From Azolla caroliniana (Eukaryota > Polypodiophyta): a stretch of 64,000 nt of DNA. Below are positions 41,987 through 54,426 of this stretch, piece after piece. A program made the position numbers and the translations under genes. A model generated the notes under the pieces. The model worked only from the letters and a program-made list of their open reading frames with translations. It ran no database searches and was not told where the DNA came from. The first letter of the stretch is position 1. The number at the start of each line of letters is the position of its first letter. The stretch covers positions 21,018,001 through 21,082,000 of the forward strand of contig JBHGNT010000001.1 of NCBI GenBank assembly GCA_043228905.1, in the 5' to 3' direction.

Positions 41987-43140
41987 CCACCCACCAGAAG
42001 AATCTCGCAATCCAGTATGGGTATAATGAGTATATGGCGTATCATTATGCATATATGGCGAAGGTGGCAGAAGTGCGTGAGCCGAAAAGCTACGTAGAAG
42101 CGGCGAAGGACGCCAATTGGCGGAAAGCCATGGAGGAAGAGATGTGTGCATTGGCGTAGAATGAGACTTGGGACCTGGTTGACGCACCCAAGGGTGTGAA
42201 GTCGATCGGATGTAGGTGGGTATACAAAGTTAAGTACAACATCGAAGGCTCGGTCAACCGATACAAGGACGGATTGGTGGCCAAGGGCTAAGCGCAGAAA
42301 CACGATATTGATTACGATGAGACCTTCGCACCGGTTGCGAAGATGACAACTGTTCATGTTTTGCTCGCGGTAGCTGCAACAAAGGGGTAGCACTTACATC
42401 AGATGGATGTAAAGAATGTGTTCCTATAAGGCAATCTTGAGGAACAAGTGTACATGTTATAACCCCCCGGATTTTTATCTGAACGAAACACATCAGCAGT
42501 TTGCCAATTGAAGAAGTCGTTGTATGGACTCAACCAAGCCCCGCGTGTCTGGAACGCGAAGATCACGCAAAGGTTGCGTAGGATGAGGTTTTCTTTGTCA
42601 AAATCGAACTCTTCCTTGTTCATTCAATCGAGTCAGACCGGACTGATTAGAAGGCTTTGATCTCAGAGAAATCGGCCAGGTAAAGTCTCAGCTTGCGGCA
42701 TCATGAAGGATCTGGGGGATGATCATTACTTCTTCAGGATCGAAGCGATACGAACCCCCAAAGGCATATTGATCAGTCGACGTCATTACGTGATGAATAT
42801 GCTCTTCAACTTCGGGATGGCGGATTGTAAATCCGTCTCAACTCTTCTAGACAAAAACTGAAGCTTTGCCAAAATTCAGGAAAAGCATGCGACCCAACAC
42901 GGTTCCAACAAATTGTCGGAAGCCTCGTTTACTTGAAGATCACTCGGCGGGACCTCAGTTACCCAATCGGATTGATCAGTCAATTCATGTCACAACCAAA
43001 GGCCGAACACCTTCAGTGCCCACAAAGGATATTGCGATATGTCAAGGGCACTAAGGATAGGATGTTGTTGTGTCGGGCAGGAGTAGTCGAGGAGTTAGTC
43101 AGCTACACGGATGCCGATTGGGCCGGCCAGTTGGATGCAA
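41987..43140 (+). pseudogene. Copia reverse transcriptase/RNase H pseudogene C8
   Basis: Plus-strand remnant of the C1/C2 family starting exactly at the G3 LTR end. It reads YNEYMAYHYAYMAKVAEV in shifted frames near 42015, [80 protein letters not shown] and SYTDADWAG near 43105. The YVDD region is replaced by unrelated sequence near 42640. More than ten stops or frameshifts; old. Confidence 0.85.
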
Positions 43141-46055
43141 GATATGAAAATGTGGTTTGGTAGATGGGATGTAACACATTTGCTTCATGATGCATCAGTA
43201 GGTTCCTCTGTAAATGAGGCATTTTTGCAACACCAATGTATCATGACATGGGAAAAATGTGGAGGCTCACACTTCACACATTATACTACACATGTTGCAC
43301 CTAACTACAAAACCATATTCTTCGCGGATTGCAAAAACTGTACACATCGATACATGTTAGAGCCCATTTCATTGTCTGACATTCAAACCATTGCTTCCAT
43401 GCACCTTAGTTCACATGCATTGCGATGTGAGACAGGGTGTTGGGTCACAAGTGATGAGAGTGGTCGACTAAGCACACTTTGCCCTTAACAAGTTCGAGAG
43501 TCTGAGTATCACACTTTGATACAATGCTCTCCCTTTGATCATATTCGACCGTGCTTTCCACACATCTTCAACCAAGCCCAATCCTTGAATGAATTTCTCT
43601 CACAACCACAATGTGCACTCTCGATTGCAACATTCATTGGTAAAGTTCTTGAACATCAAGAATCACTAGTCACTTTCACACGTATCACATGCAATGTAAT
43701 ATTTTTGGTCTTATAGGTCATATTTGACCTCCGAGGACGATAATATAATCTATCTATTTGTCTCTCTGGCTTTCTGGCTTTCTCTATCTACCTATCCATT
43801 TTTTTGTTTATTAGTACTCTCAATCTCCAAACCTTTATTATATGATCTCTTATATTAATCTTGTATCGATTAACTTGCACCTCTAAATCTTTCTACACGC
43901 CCACGCATCACACATTCACATTCACCTACCAAGCACTCCCACAAGAAGACAAAAAAGAACCTCTATTCAACATCTAACAAATTTTCACGTGTAGGTTGAA
44001 AGACATCATGTCACATTTGCATTAGCCTAAGATATACTCTAATGGTTGGGTAATACATTTGCATTATGGATTATGATTATGGGTAATCCATCTTCCCTTC
44101 CACTGTCATTGAACCCACCTCACCTCACCCCCTTCCATTTCAATCTCTCCATTGATCTTGAGTGACTCCCTCCCCTTTCACATCTTTGATGGAACTTCCC
44201 TTAATGCACACAAGAGTATGTATGCATCAGGCCAATCAGACATCTTACTACCTATCTTGGGGTTTAGAGATACACTGAAGATCCTATGTAATAGGGAATA
44301 CAGGTAACATTGTAATAGTGAGAGGAAGTTTAACATTGTAATAGGGAATACAGGTAATATCAACAAACCTTTATATCCTCCCAAGCGCATATAAGACATG
44401 ATTGTAATAATCTTAATTAAGGAAGAACCCCAAAAGGTGAAACTATAAACGTTTTGTAAAGGTTCTTTCTTCATCATTCTATTCCCTAGAGCTCAAGCTT
44501 AAACCATTTTCTCTGTCCTTAATAACTTTCTTAACTCAAACATTATGCATAATTTATGTACTTGACCAAATGCCTTGTAATTAACCACAGGACCAGTTGA
44601 AGCTTAACTATGTTTTGATTTCTTGTATTTTAGTTCATCTAAACAAGTGCTCAAATTGTGGTAAAGTCTCTATTAAGTAATCGTTTGTTTATGTGTGTGT
44701 GATTAAGTAGTACACTAAATTTAGAGAGTTTGTACATTAGTAGCTCAAGAGTGAATGACACTCACTCTCTTGCCCATCTTTTAGACAAAAGGATGGATGG
44801 TGATATGTCCAACAACCAACCTTCAGTTAGTTCTTAGGAAAAACACTGCTAAAGTAGCTTTTGGTGAGGACATTGAAAACTATAAAGTTGTACAGCATCA
44901 AGCCTCAACCTCAACACCAACAAGAAAAGCACATCTACCATATCCAATGGTCATGTCACATTACCTTGAATTTATGCAAGATTCAAAGAGAAGCAACCTA
45001 TTTGATTTCTAAACTACAAACCTAACGATTGTGTAACTATAAGGTTTCAACTATTGCACGTTTTAGTATTTGATCCCCAAGCACTAAATAGGGTCACCAA
45101 AACCTAGCCAAGTTTCTTTCCTCTAATGGTTAGGACCATCTTTCCTTGAGGAAGAAATAGGTGTGATTCCCGTATGATATAAGTTAATTGCTTACTAGCT
45201 TGGGGAGGGTAGAAAAAGGTCCCTAACCCCTTCATTAGAGAGTTGAACAAGGTCCTTGGGACCCATAAAAGTCTTCATAAAACACATTTTCAGAGTCTAA
45301 CAAGTAGCATCTTGGTAATAACAAAAACATAGCGCAAATATTAATCTTTGAATGGATGAAGAAGTAACGTCATTTGTATCAGAGGTAATAAAATATATTA
45401 ATCATTGTATGGATGAAGAAGTAACGTCATTTGTATCAGACGTAATAAAATCACTTTGCCTGGTTCAATAATCCTTCTATCCTTATGTTTATCAATCATC
45501 CTCTTAACCCTTGTATTGTTCAATCATCCTTTTAACCCTTGTGTTGTTCAATCATGCTTCTCTAAATATTTCTGTTTCACGTTTGTAGGAACATCTAAAT
45601 TTTATTTATTATTTCCTTTCTAGGGGATTTGTTTTATGCACGTCATCTCTCAAGAATTTGTATACATCTTCTCTAAGGGATTTGTATACAGCCTATAGGG
45701 GATTTGTATACATGCTTAGAACTTGTCATTATCAAGCCAATTAACATTCGAATACTCAATATTTCAGATGCTAAATATTACCTAGTTGGTTTACATGTCA
45801 ATGTCAGTTATAGAAAGGGATATGGGAATGAAAATATTATTGCCCCATAGCAACGTATACATAATTTTTCCATCAACTGTACCGAAAAACTTAAAACTAC
45901 ACGGAAATTTCTTCCTAAGACACTATATTAGTAAACTGCCGCATCTTTCCACACTCTTACACAAATACAAGTAGAGGAGATTCAAATGGATCATGGCTTA
46001 TAAAACAAGGAAATAGAGAAACAAAACAAAACACAATTTGAATCGATAAGAGTCC
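43141..46055. other. Intergenic region
   Basis: AT-rich single-copy-looking sequence with no supported gene. It contains a two-copy tandem repeat of about 60 bp at 45348-45450 (TGGATGAAGAAGTAACGTCA in each), a repeated TGTTCAATCATCCTTTTAACCC motif at 45510-45560, and CT-rich runs at 43755-43800. Short open frames here look like chance. Confidence 0.5.
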
Positions 46056-48572
46056 CTAAGATAGCTTCACTTCAACATCTACACCTGCAGGTATATCCAG
46101 CTGCATGAGAGAATCGATGGTACCGGCATTCGGATTTTCAAGCTCAATGAGACGCTGATGTGTCCGGATTTCAAAATGCTCCCTCGAATCTTTGTTCACA
46201 TGGGGAGACCTCAACACACAATACACCCTTCTCTTGGTCGGTAGGCGTACTGGACCCATCATCTTTGTTTGTGTGCTACTTGCCGCATCTGAGATGAGTT
46301 TTGTTGCTTCCTCAATTTGTGGTACCCAAAACGACCTCAGCTTTATGCGGATCTTCTGCTTCGGGAGCACCTGCATATTTAATAAATATAGCTTCCTTTG
46401 TTTTATATTGACTCATCATGAGATGAATTGCATTTCAGAATCTCAAGGTCATTACGGGATTGTTAAAAGCATTACAGAAAAAAAAACATGAAAGGCTCTC
46501 AAGGAATTGTTGTGATTTCCAAACTCTACATTTGCATCAATGAGTGACTGATTAGTGATTACTACCTAGTACACATTATATTATCATCAAATCATTATGG
46601 AGGAATGTACTACACTTGAGGTTTTAATCTCAAGTAACATTAAAAATTTGCATTTTATTTTCAATGCTGAGTCATCATACTAACCAAGGGAGGAGCTTCC
46701 GATGTAGTTGCCCTCACTGAAATCACCCCAAATGGCACATGTACTTTTAATGGAAGGTGTGAAACTTTCGATGTATTTGATGCTCGCAAGCCATTGAAGG
46801 ATGCGAACCTCTCCAAATTCTAGAAAACAAAGTAGGAGGAACATAAAGTGTAATTACAAATTCACACTTTACAGATTCAGGTATTAAGTTTATAAATAGT
46901 TACAAGCAGGATATTAAGTTTATACATAATGTGAAATGCAAGAACTCATATGGATTCTCACAAAAACATAAAAGAGAGAGAGTGAGATCCATGCAACTGG
47001 TTCAAATACCAAAACCATATTTATGCAAAATTGATCCAAGCTCAATGCTTTCCACAGGCTTGTCCCTGTCCCATAGATCATATTTGATCTTCCATAAATG
47101 GAAATAATTTCTCTACACACGAGTTTGGCGTGGCCTATGTCCCTAGATAAGCATAAAATGTCTCCACCATGCATTGTCTAGACAGACAGCTCTGGGCTGA
47201 TGTATAAATGGCTAACTACCAGCTTTTAGTTTAAAATGGTTCCTTGGTTCTATTGATTCGCTCCATTCTAGTAGTGGTAACTAATTATTGGATTGTGCGA
47301 TTTCCATTTCCTCCTTTATTCTACCATTCACCCATTCTAGTAATGATAGCTACTCACTTGTGCATTGGCTCCTTGATTCTACTTATTAGTTCCATTCTAG
47401 TACTGGTAAATACCCACTTCTGCACTTTCTATTGGCTCCTTCACTTTATCCATTTCCTTCATTTGCATAGTAGTGATTTGATTGTTGTATACTGCTGTAC
47501 AATCTGAAATATGGAATAAATATGGATGTTTTTAGACATATGATATTGTCTAAACCTCTGCCTCTGACCAATCAATGTTCCAGCGGTTGGGATATTATTG
47601 GTTGATTAAATAACTTAATCTCTACAAATTCTACATTGTTAGTCAGCATAAGTTCTCTACTTTGTTTATTGGTGTCATTAGAACTCTAATTTGCTAATTG
47701 ATATTGCTTTAATCGATCTTAATCCTAGCATATGCCCAATAGGTGGAGCTATTATTAGCATCATTTGGCTCAATCTAAACATATAAGCCATCACATATAG
47801 CAAATCTGACCAAACTCAATATAGAATTCCACCAAAACAAACATTCATACCGCAAGATTTCAGAAAAATGTTCTAACAAAATGTCATGAACATTTGGTTT
47901 CAAGATGGATCAACAGCGGCTAGTCAGTTACAGGGGAGGGGCTTAAAGAAGTCTAGGGTTATAATTCACAGTCTATTTTCAATACAGATATTGAAAAAAA
48001 AAGTTATTTCTTCTTCTTCGGATTTACATTCTACTGCTTTCTGTTTTTCTTCTTCCACTAATTTGTGTTTCTTTTCTTATTCTATATTGTGAGATTTTCT
48101 TCTGCCTTTATATATGTGGTTTCATTCCTCCTCTTTCACATTGTGTATTTTACTCCTCTTATTCAAAAGAGAGTCTTTCTTATACTACATTGTGTGATCA
48201 ATTTTTCTTCTTTCTTTTACTTTAAGATTATCTTATTTCTTCTTCTTCTCTATCCTCTTCCGTAAAATTTTCTTCCTCTCCGCCATCTTCTTCTCTACAT
48301 ATCTCTGTTTCTTCATCATCATCATCATCATCTTTTCTTCGTCACATAGGAATCTTTCTAAATGTTTATTTTTGTCCATCATCTTCTCCTTTACGTATTT
48401 CTGTTTCTTCATCTTTACATAGAAACCTGGTGAAAGTTCTGAGTAAACAGAAACGGCGAAGCAAGCAGAAAGGGAGAGAGAATCAAACCTGGTGGGGAGG
48501 AAGAGAGGAAGGAGAAGGAGAAGGTCGAACGCCTCCTAACAGGAACAAGGACGAGGATGCAAGGGCAGCCAT
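46056..48572 (-). CDS. PRPS10: Plastid 30S ribosomal protein S10, nuclear-encoded, three exons
   Basis: Exon 1 is 48572-48489 (28 codons, MAALASSSLFLLGG, Ser/Pro-rich), donor CAG/GTTTGA. Exon 2 is 46819-46685 (45 codons), acceptor TTTTCTAG, donor TTG/GTTAGT. Exon 3 is 46370-46056 (104 codons plus stop), acceptor TATGCAG. All junctions are phase 0, giving 177 residues. Exons 1-2 form a chloroplast transit peptide, probably cut near VRATTSEAP. The mature part carries bacterial-type S10 signatures: KIRIKLRSFWVPQIEEATK, MGPVRLPTKRRVYCVLRSPH, HFEIRTHQRLIELENP and SLMQLDIPAGVDVEVKL. S10 sits in the 30S head and helps plastid translation. The frame is intact, the only clear host gene here. Confidence 0.93.
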
Positions 48573-48733
48573 GGCTTCTCTCTGTCCACTCCACCAGGAT
48601 ACGGCTTCGGCTTCGGCTTCGGCTTCGGGTGAGAGAGAAAGAAAGAAACCTTATCGTCAGCACTGACCGCCCAAAGGTCTCACTGCTGCTTTGGCTTCAC
48701 ACTTCACACTTCACACTTCACACACGCTCGTGA
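48573..48733. promoter_or_regulatory. Short upstream region of S10
   Basis: Only about 160 bp separate the S10 start codon from the conserved inverted repeat at 48734. It has a (GGCTTC)n-like run at 48602-48627 and repeated TTCACAC at 48692-48722. The plus strand also has an ATG with a short GC-rich frame, a shadow of exon 1. Promoter elements must lie here or in the adjacent inverted repeat. Confidence 0.4.
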
Positions 48734-48790
48734 CTAACTGCTACCAAATATTAAAGAGGGCAAGTGAGGGAATCACGGAGAGGGACGGAC
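48734..48790 (+). repeat. Left terminal inverted repeat
   Basis: Core of the inverted repeat paired with 61610-61670. About 50 bp align with only two or three differences plus a 4-bp indel. Confidence 0.75.
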
Positions 48791-49085
48791 GGTGCAGGTC
48801 GCACCACTGATGGCGCGTTCGATCTCCACCATCCAAGATGGATAAAAAGCTAACAATGTCTGTGAAAAGGAGCCCGACTCTGCGAAAGGGAGTCCGACTC
48901 TGTAGCAACAAACATCAAAACCTCCACAAAATTGTAAGTGTACAACAAATATTTGCTATGAAACTGATCATAAAATTTCTCAAAAAAACCTAAAGATTCA
49001 AATAACAAGTCTTACATAAAATATTAAAATGTCAAATGTTGACAACCCTAAAATGAAATATGAATATACACGTTACATATTAAGA

Positions 49086-51991
49086 TTATGGCTCATGTCG
49101 GGATGATTGCAAAATGCAACTACAATTTTTACAACATGTAACATTTGAGTCCCTTGAAGTCAAGGTCAAGCCATCGTAACGCAAACACCGAACCTTCTCA
49201 TGGTCAACCAATGGCAATCTCCTCCTAGCCCGACTAGCACCTCTTTGTAGTTTTCCAGAGTAGGATTTGGAAGTGTTTGGGGAGCTGCCAATAAGTTCTT
49301 GCGAGATGTCTATTGTTGCACTTCTTTTGGCACCGATTTGTTGGTTGCGACTTATTGATCTACCATCTTCTTCATTGATTGTTTTTGGTGCACCAACGCG
49401 ATACACCTTCTCAGCCACATCTTCCAATGTTTGTATACCTTCGACAATAGTTGCACGGTCGAAGGTTCCTAACCCTTGCTCGAGACATTGAAGTGCTTTC
49501 ACGATCTTTTGTATTTTGGACTTGAATGATTCAATCTCGGATGTTGTGGGGTTTGTCTCCTCTACTTGCTCTACCTCTGCCTCCACTTCTATTTCTGTAT
49601 TATAGTCCATTCGCATTTGGGTCGCGTGATCTATAAAAGGCAATGAGCCACATAAATGTGGCATATGCCTCTCAATAATCATTAGGATACCGAGTAAATG
49701 CTTACATTTACTCACAATGTCTTGGCAATCATAATATGAGCATTAGAGTGAGACATTATACCATAGAGTGGGAGTCGTCATGCTCAAGATTCTAAACCAA
49801 TATCGGGCCTCGTCGACAATTTCAATTGTCGAAGTATTGTCGACATACCTTTCCAATATTCTCTCCGCTTCTTTAAGTCGGAACCTTTGATCCCTACAAT
49901 TCGCACGGGGTGCAAACCGACCACTCTCACATATTTCTTGTCATTGCTTGTACCACTCTACCAAACTGATTAAGACATGCAGAAGGTCAGTAATTGATCG
50001 GTTTATTCTTCCCCTCAAGGCAGTATACTTGATAAACTGCCAATGTCTTTCCACAATATTGGTAGTGTCAACGTGTCCGTAGTTGAACACTCTACCAAAC
50101 TTGGGCTAGAGTTTCCTCCACACACATGTCAAACCACACCATCCTCCTTCTATATATTGCCAAACACCAGGCTTGTCCGCATATTCTACCTTTAACTCCT
50201 CACACATTGCATTGAATGATGATTCAGTAATGCATTGCATTAGTTGGCACATTCGTTGATAAAGATGGCTTCTCTCATTTGCACTTACCTTTGGCAACAA
50301 GTTGTCCACCCATGACTTTTTGGTGTGAAACTGACACAACAAAAGTCAACAATGTGTTTGGGACCGTTGCCCATTTACAACAATCCAAGATTGACGGTTT
50401 GTTGCAACCACATTAGTTATGGCATTATATGATGTCCAACATTTATCGATCACTATCGCATTTGGCCTCACCGTGGGCATCCTTGCGAATATGACTCTCA
50501 AACAAGTTTCTAATGCCACTTGCTCATGGTTTGATCCCTTATCAGAACTACAAAGCATGTACCATAATGGGATCCCAATTCCCATGGCATTGGGGGCAAC
50601 TGCTGCATATAATGGTAGCCCGAATTGGTTTGTTTTAAATGTCGAGTCGATTGCCCAAGAGTTGTTTAGGGTCAACCGCTCACACATTTCCAACATCCAT
50701 TGATCTTGAAGTATCAAGATAAATGGTTGTATGGCGCGGGAGATCCTGGTTCACCAGGCAAGTAGGGTTGAACATGAGCCACTTTCCCAAGATCTCGGAG
50801 TGCATAGGCATCTTGCATCATCAAAGCCCAATCAACCTTAGTCATGGCACTCCCGATTTTTAACCTATTTGCCATGTTATGGACCTCCTTTGGTATCATA
50901 AAGAACCGATAGGTAACAAGCTCTAATGGACTAGCCTTGGACTTATGATATGCTTCCTTACACATGCTCATTCGTGCCACATGCCTTGCACACCCAACAT
51001 CAAATAGGTCATCTTTGCAACAACTTATGACATTGGGGTGTACTGGCAAATGGTACACATCCGACCTACTACATGGTACATGACCACTATGAGGTCCATA
51101 TATTGAAATGGTAAGTGTCTCAATGTCAACATCGTCATTGATTCTAACGTCCACATGGAATGTGCACCCACATGGGGGTGTGCACCTGCGTCGTCGAGTG
51201 GAATTAGACGCAAGTCGAGATGTCCCATCACGATGGCAACTATACCTAGTCACGCACATACCCTTCTTGACTCCTTTCCTTAAACGTGTGTGGTACTTGG
51301 TTTGCAAATCTGTGAGCGCATCATCTAATTGGTGGGTTTCTACCTTGATCACTTCTATGGGTAGGGTCTTGTTATATTTGGCCATGCTTGATCCCAAACC
51401 TTCTATCGAGTCGACCTTCGATACCGTTTGGCAACCACAACTTGTAATGAGTGCTTTCACGTACTCCGGTGGGATGCCATAATCACGTACATCAGTCGCA
51501 TAAACTAGCTTTAACTCTTTAAGAGTCTTTGAAAACGTGTGATGGGATGTGTCACCATGTGACACTAATACTACTTCCCTCCATTTCTCGACGTATAAGA
51601 CTTCAAGATTAGGTGATGCTTTAAGGTAAATTGCACTCTCATTCCCGAGTATGAGACAACTCTTCATGAGCTTGCGCCTCCATGCATGAAGTGAAAGAGG
51701 TGCTCCTCTTGCGACATCACGTAATGCTACCAATGTTACCTTAACTTGTCCCAATAAATCTTTAATCATCAAATTATACGTACCTCTTGAAAATACAAAA
51801 TACCTGGGGGAACAATACATGAAGGGATCTGACCGCCTCATCCTCACGATCGGAATCTGATGACTCAAAAGGATCCTCCAATTCGTCCTCGGATGCATTG
51901 GATGACCATGACGTATCCTCCAATTCATCTTCCGACATGGCGAAGACACCATGATGCATTGTGCTCTCCATAGCAAATACAATATGATCAA
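49086..51991 (-). pseudogene. MULE-type transposase gene
   Basis: Minus-strand gene. A likely start is at 51971 (MESTMHHGVFAMSEDELED, acidic). The main frame to 50714 has a Cys/His region (CTPPCGCTFHV near 51180, HSGHVPC). After a frameshift near 50735 the catalytic MULE domain follows: NSWAIDSTFKTNQFGLPLYA (first Asp), VIDKCWTSYNAI (second Asp), an in-frame TGA at 50346, then LCQFHTKKSW and the C-terminal half with GWCG-VWRKL, YGHVDTTNIVERHWQF and further stops, down to an acidic then Ser/Arg-rich end at 49086 with closing Cys residues. Mutator-family enzymes cut and paste DNA at terminal repeats. With at least four stops it is inactive. Confidence 0.8.
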
Positions 51992-52289
51992 GAATGCTAG
52001 TGATTGAGGTGAATGAAGTGAATGAAATCAAAGGAATTCAAGCGAATGAAATCAAATGAATTCAAGTGAATGAATTCAAATAATTCACATGAATGGAGTA
52101 GATTAACGATCGAGAATGAGAGTGAATGATATGAGTGCGAGTGATTAATAGACTGTTAAGGAAGGGAATGGGTTAATTGGGAATGATGGGAAGACTCTTA
52201 GTGCATGCTACTGAATTTGGTGAATTAATTTACTGTAATCGTTAATATGATTGTTGAGACGCCATCATTACACGTAGTTGGGCACTTCC

Positions 52290-52445
52290 CTATTACTATG
52301 TCGGGCTCCCTTTTTAATGACTATTAATGAGTCGGGCTCCACATTAATCAGTCGGGCTCCCTTTTTTAATGAACATGAATGAGTTGGGCTCCACATTAAT
52401 CAGTCGGGCTCCCTTTTTTAATGAGTGGGGCTCCCTTTTTTAATG
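52290..52445. repeat. Repeats of GTCGGGCTCCCTTTTTTAATGA
   Basis: At least five copies of a roughly 22-30-bp unit built on AGTCGGGCTCC and TTAATGA. The inverse words GGAGCCCGACTC and GGAGTCCGACTC lie at 48870-48900, and GGGCTCCC words lie at 61480-61540, so the unit belongs to the subterminal parts of the transposon. Confidence 0.75.
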
Positions 52446-52669
52446 AACATTGAGTCTTGTTATGTCTTTGAAGAAGATTGACATTGAGTCTTGTTATGTC
52501 TTTTGTATTGTTTACAACAAGGACCGAAGCACTCTTTCTATATACTTACTCTTTCTACAACAACATTCTTTGTTTACAACACTTTTTCTATATACTTACT
52601 CTTTCTTGGCCTTTCTCAAAAACCATTGCCTTGACTACTTGTCAATAAGCTATTAGTTTTATTCTTTTG

Positions 52670-53460
52670 ACACCCAAAACATACAACCAAATATACAACC
52701 AAAATGAGATTCAAATATTGATTTGATATTACAAAATGATTTTCAGATAGAGTCCACATTGAGTCATATACAACCAAAAATGAGATTCAAATATTGATTT
52801 GATATTACAAAAAAATTTAAAGCTCTTGTTTGGAGGTAAAACTCATTGCACATCCTTCAATATCACAATAGTAGGCTCCAAATTCCTCCTTTGCATCTTC
52901 AACAGTTAGTTTCTTGTCCCTCCTTCGATGTGGTTTATGGGCTCTCCATATATCATCCAATATTGTATTATTATAATTTCCACCTATGTTTAGGATATTA
53001 TCTTCATCCACCTTCATAATCTTTGCAGCATTTCTTGTTCGTAGCCTGGTGTTGGGTCCTTCAAGAAAGAAACCTGCAAGAAGTCATGAAGTTCACAATG
53101 AACGTTTTTTGTTCTATAAATAATATATAATTTGCCATATATGTTCAAAGAACTAAACATCACAAGAGTGTACCTGCATAATCAAAGAGCTGGTCATCTG
53201 AATCACACTTAACTTGTGCACGCTTGGATGTAGTCTTCTTTCAAATAATAAGACTCACAACCAGAATGTACATCAAATTGAGTCATATACAACCAAAATG
53301 AGATTCAAATAATAAGACTCCCAACCAGAATGTACATCAAATTGAGTCATATACAACCAGAATGAGATTCAAATAATATGACTCACAACCAGAATGTACA
53401 TCAAATGGAGTCATATACAACCAAAATGAGATTCAACTATTTACCATATATTACAAAAAA
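52670..53460. repeat. Direct repeats flanking the REF6-like exons
   Basis: Units of about 60 bp containing GAGTCATATACAACCAAAATG and AGATTCAAAT occur at 52690-52810 and three times at 53275-53445, on both sides of the captured exons. Confidence 0.8.
52817..53240 (-). pseudogene. REF6/ELF6-like demethylase gene fragment (two exons)
   Basis: Minus strand. One exon-like piece at about 53236-53172 encodes KTTSKRAQVKCDSDDQLFDY and ends with donor-like GCAG/GTACAC. A second, starting near 53071 after TTGCAG, has GPNTRLRTRNAAK, then 53017-52817 with RRRDKKLTVEDAKEEFG and the zinc-finger start YYCDIEGCAMSFTSKQEL. This order matches the region just before and inside the C2H2 fingers of plant JmjC histone H3K27 demethylases of the REF6/ELF6 group. 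No JmjC domain is present and the coding stops at 52817. It is best explained as a host gene fragment captured by the transposon. Confidence 0.65.
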
Positions 53461-53694
53461 GTTGGCAATCCACATGAGATAGTAAATCGAGATCATATGT
53501 TTGATGTTACAAAGTACAACATGTTAGTGATTAAAATAACCCTATGCCCAGAGTCCTTCGTGTCCATTTTGCCATGATTTTTCGAAGGAGCTACACGTCT
53601 TCGAATCCAAACCATTGCTCCTTACCCTACACCACAAGATGCCATCAACCTAAGCCCAAATTCAATTCTCATAAATTCAATTCTCATAAATACT
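53461..53694. other. Spacer left of C5
   Basis: Non-coding AT-rich transposon interior with a short repeat (AATTCAATTCTCATAA twice, 53660-53688). No feature recognised. Confidence 0.4.
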
Positions 53695-54063
53695 TGTTAG
53701 GAAACAGGTCTCTTCGGATGGGAAGTGAGTTGTACCCAGCAACGGAAGACCCGGTGAGAACCGGATGAGTTGTACCCGGCAACGAAAGACCCGGTGAGAA
53801 CCGGATGAGGACTACCCGACTACGGAAGACCCGGTGAGAACCGGATGAGGAGTACCCGGCAAGAGCCGGATGACGAAGGCCCGGTGAGAAGTGCTCACCG
53901 GATGAAGGGACATATTTGTAAATATATTTCTGAGAGTCCATCGGGACTATATTTGTAAATAGCTGAAAAGTCATATTAGTATAAATATGACTTAGGGCAA
54001 ACAGAGAATGTAGAGTGTAATGTTGTTGTCATTCTTGTTGACGCAAGATTAGAGTGCCACAGT

Positions 54064-54116
<53 letters not shown>

Positions 54117-54396
54117 CGAAGAGGTCGTTGCCTCTGTTGTAACCGCCACCTGTGGCGAAGACAGTGAACAAGAGGTCATTGCCTATGTGTTCATCTTTTG
54201 TATATTGTTACATAGTGATAGTTAGCAGTCAGTGGATTGCCGTGGTTTTTCCCGTGTTTGGGTTTTCCACGTAAACATCCTGTGTACTCTTCTCTCCATC
54301 GTGTCGTGCATTCATTCCCCTTTTTTTTTTCTGTGTTTTGATTCTAAGCTCGGTTGTAGCCGAGCGTTGTTCATCGGGAGCGTGTAGCTCCTGACA
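53695..54396 (+). repeat. 5' LTR of C5
   Basis: 702 bp. It includes several copies of a 37-38-bp unit (GGAAGACCCGGTGAGAACCGG, ATGAG, TACCCGGC) at about 53715-53890 and a (GA)n run at 54066-54110. C4 carries a related LTR. Confidence 0.92.
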
Positions 54397-54399
54397 AAG

Positions 54400-54411
54400 T
54401 GGTATCAGAGC
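54400..54411 (+). promoter_or_regulatory. Primer binding site of C5
   Basis: TGGTATCAGAGC, three bases after the LTR; initiator-Met tRNA type. Confidence 0.95.
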
Positions 54412-54426
54412 GAAACAACACAGAAA

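Noticed and set aside
44178-44477. Minus-strand frame of 99 codons with hydrophobic stretches
   Set aside because: No homology, no splice or promoter context, and the AT-rich composition explains the hydrophobic residues.
48430-48666. Plus-strand frame across S10 exon 1
   Set aside because: The minus strand has the transit-peptide exon with a correct donor and phase; the plus frame is its shadow.
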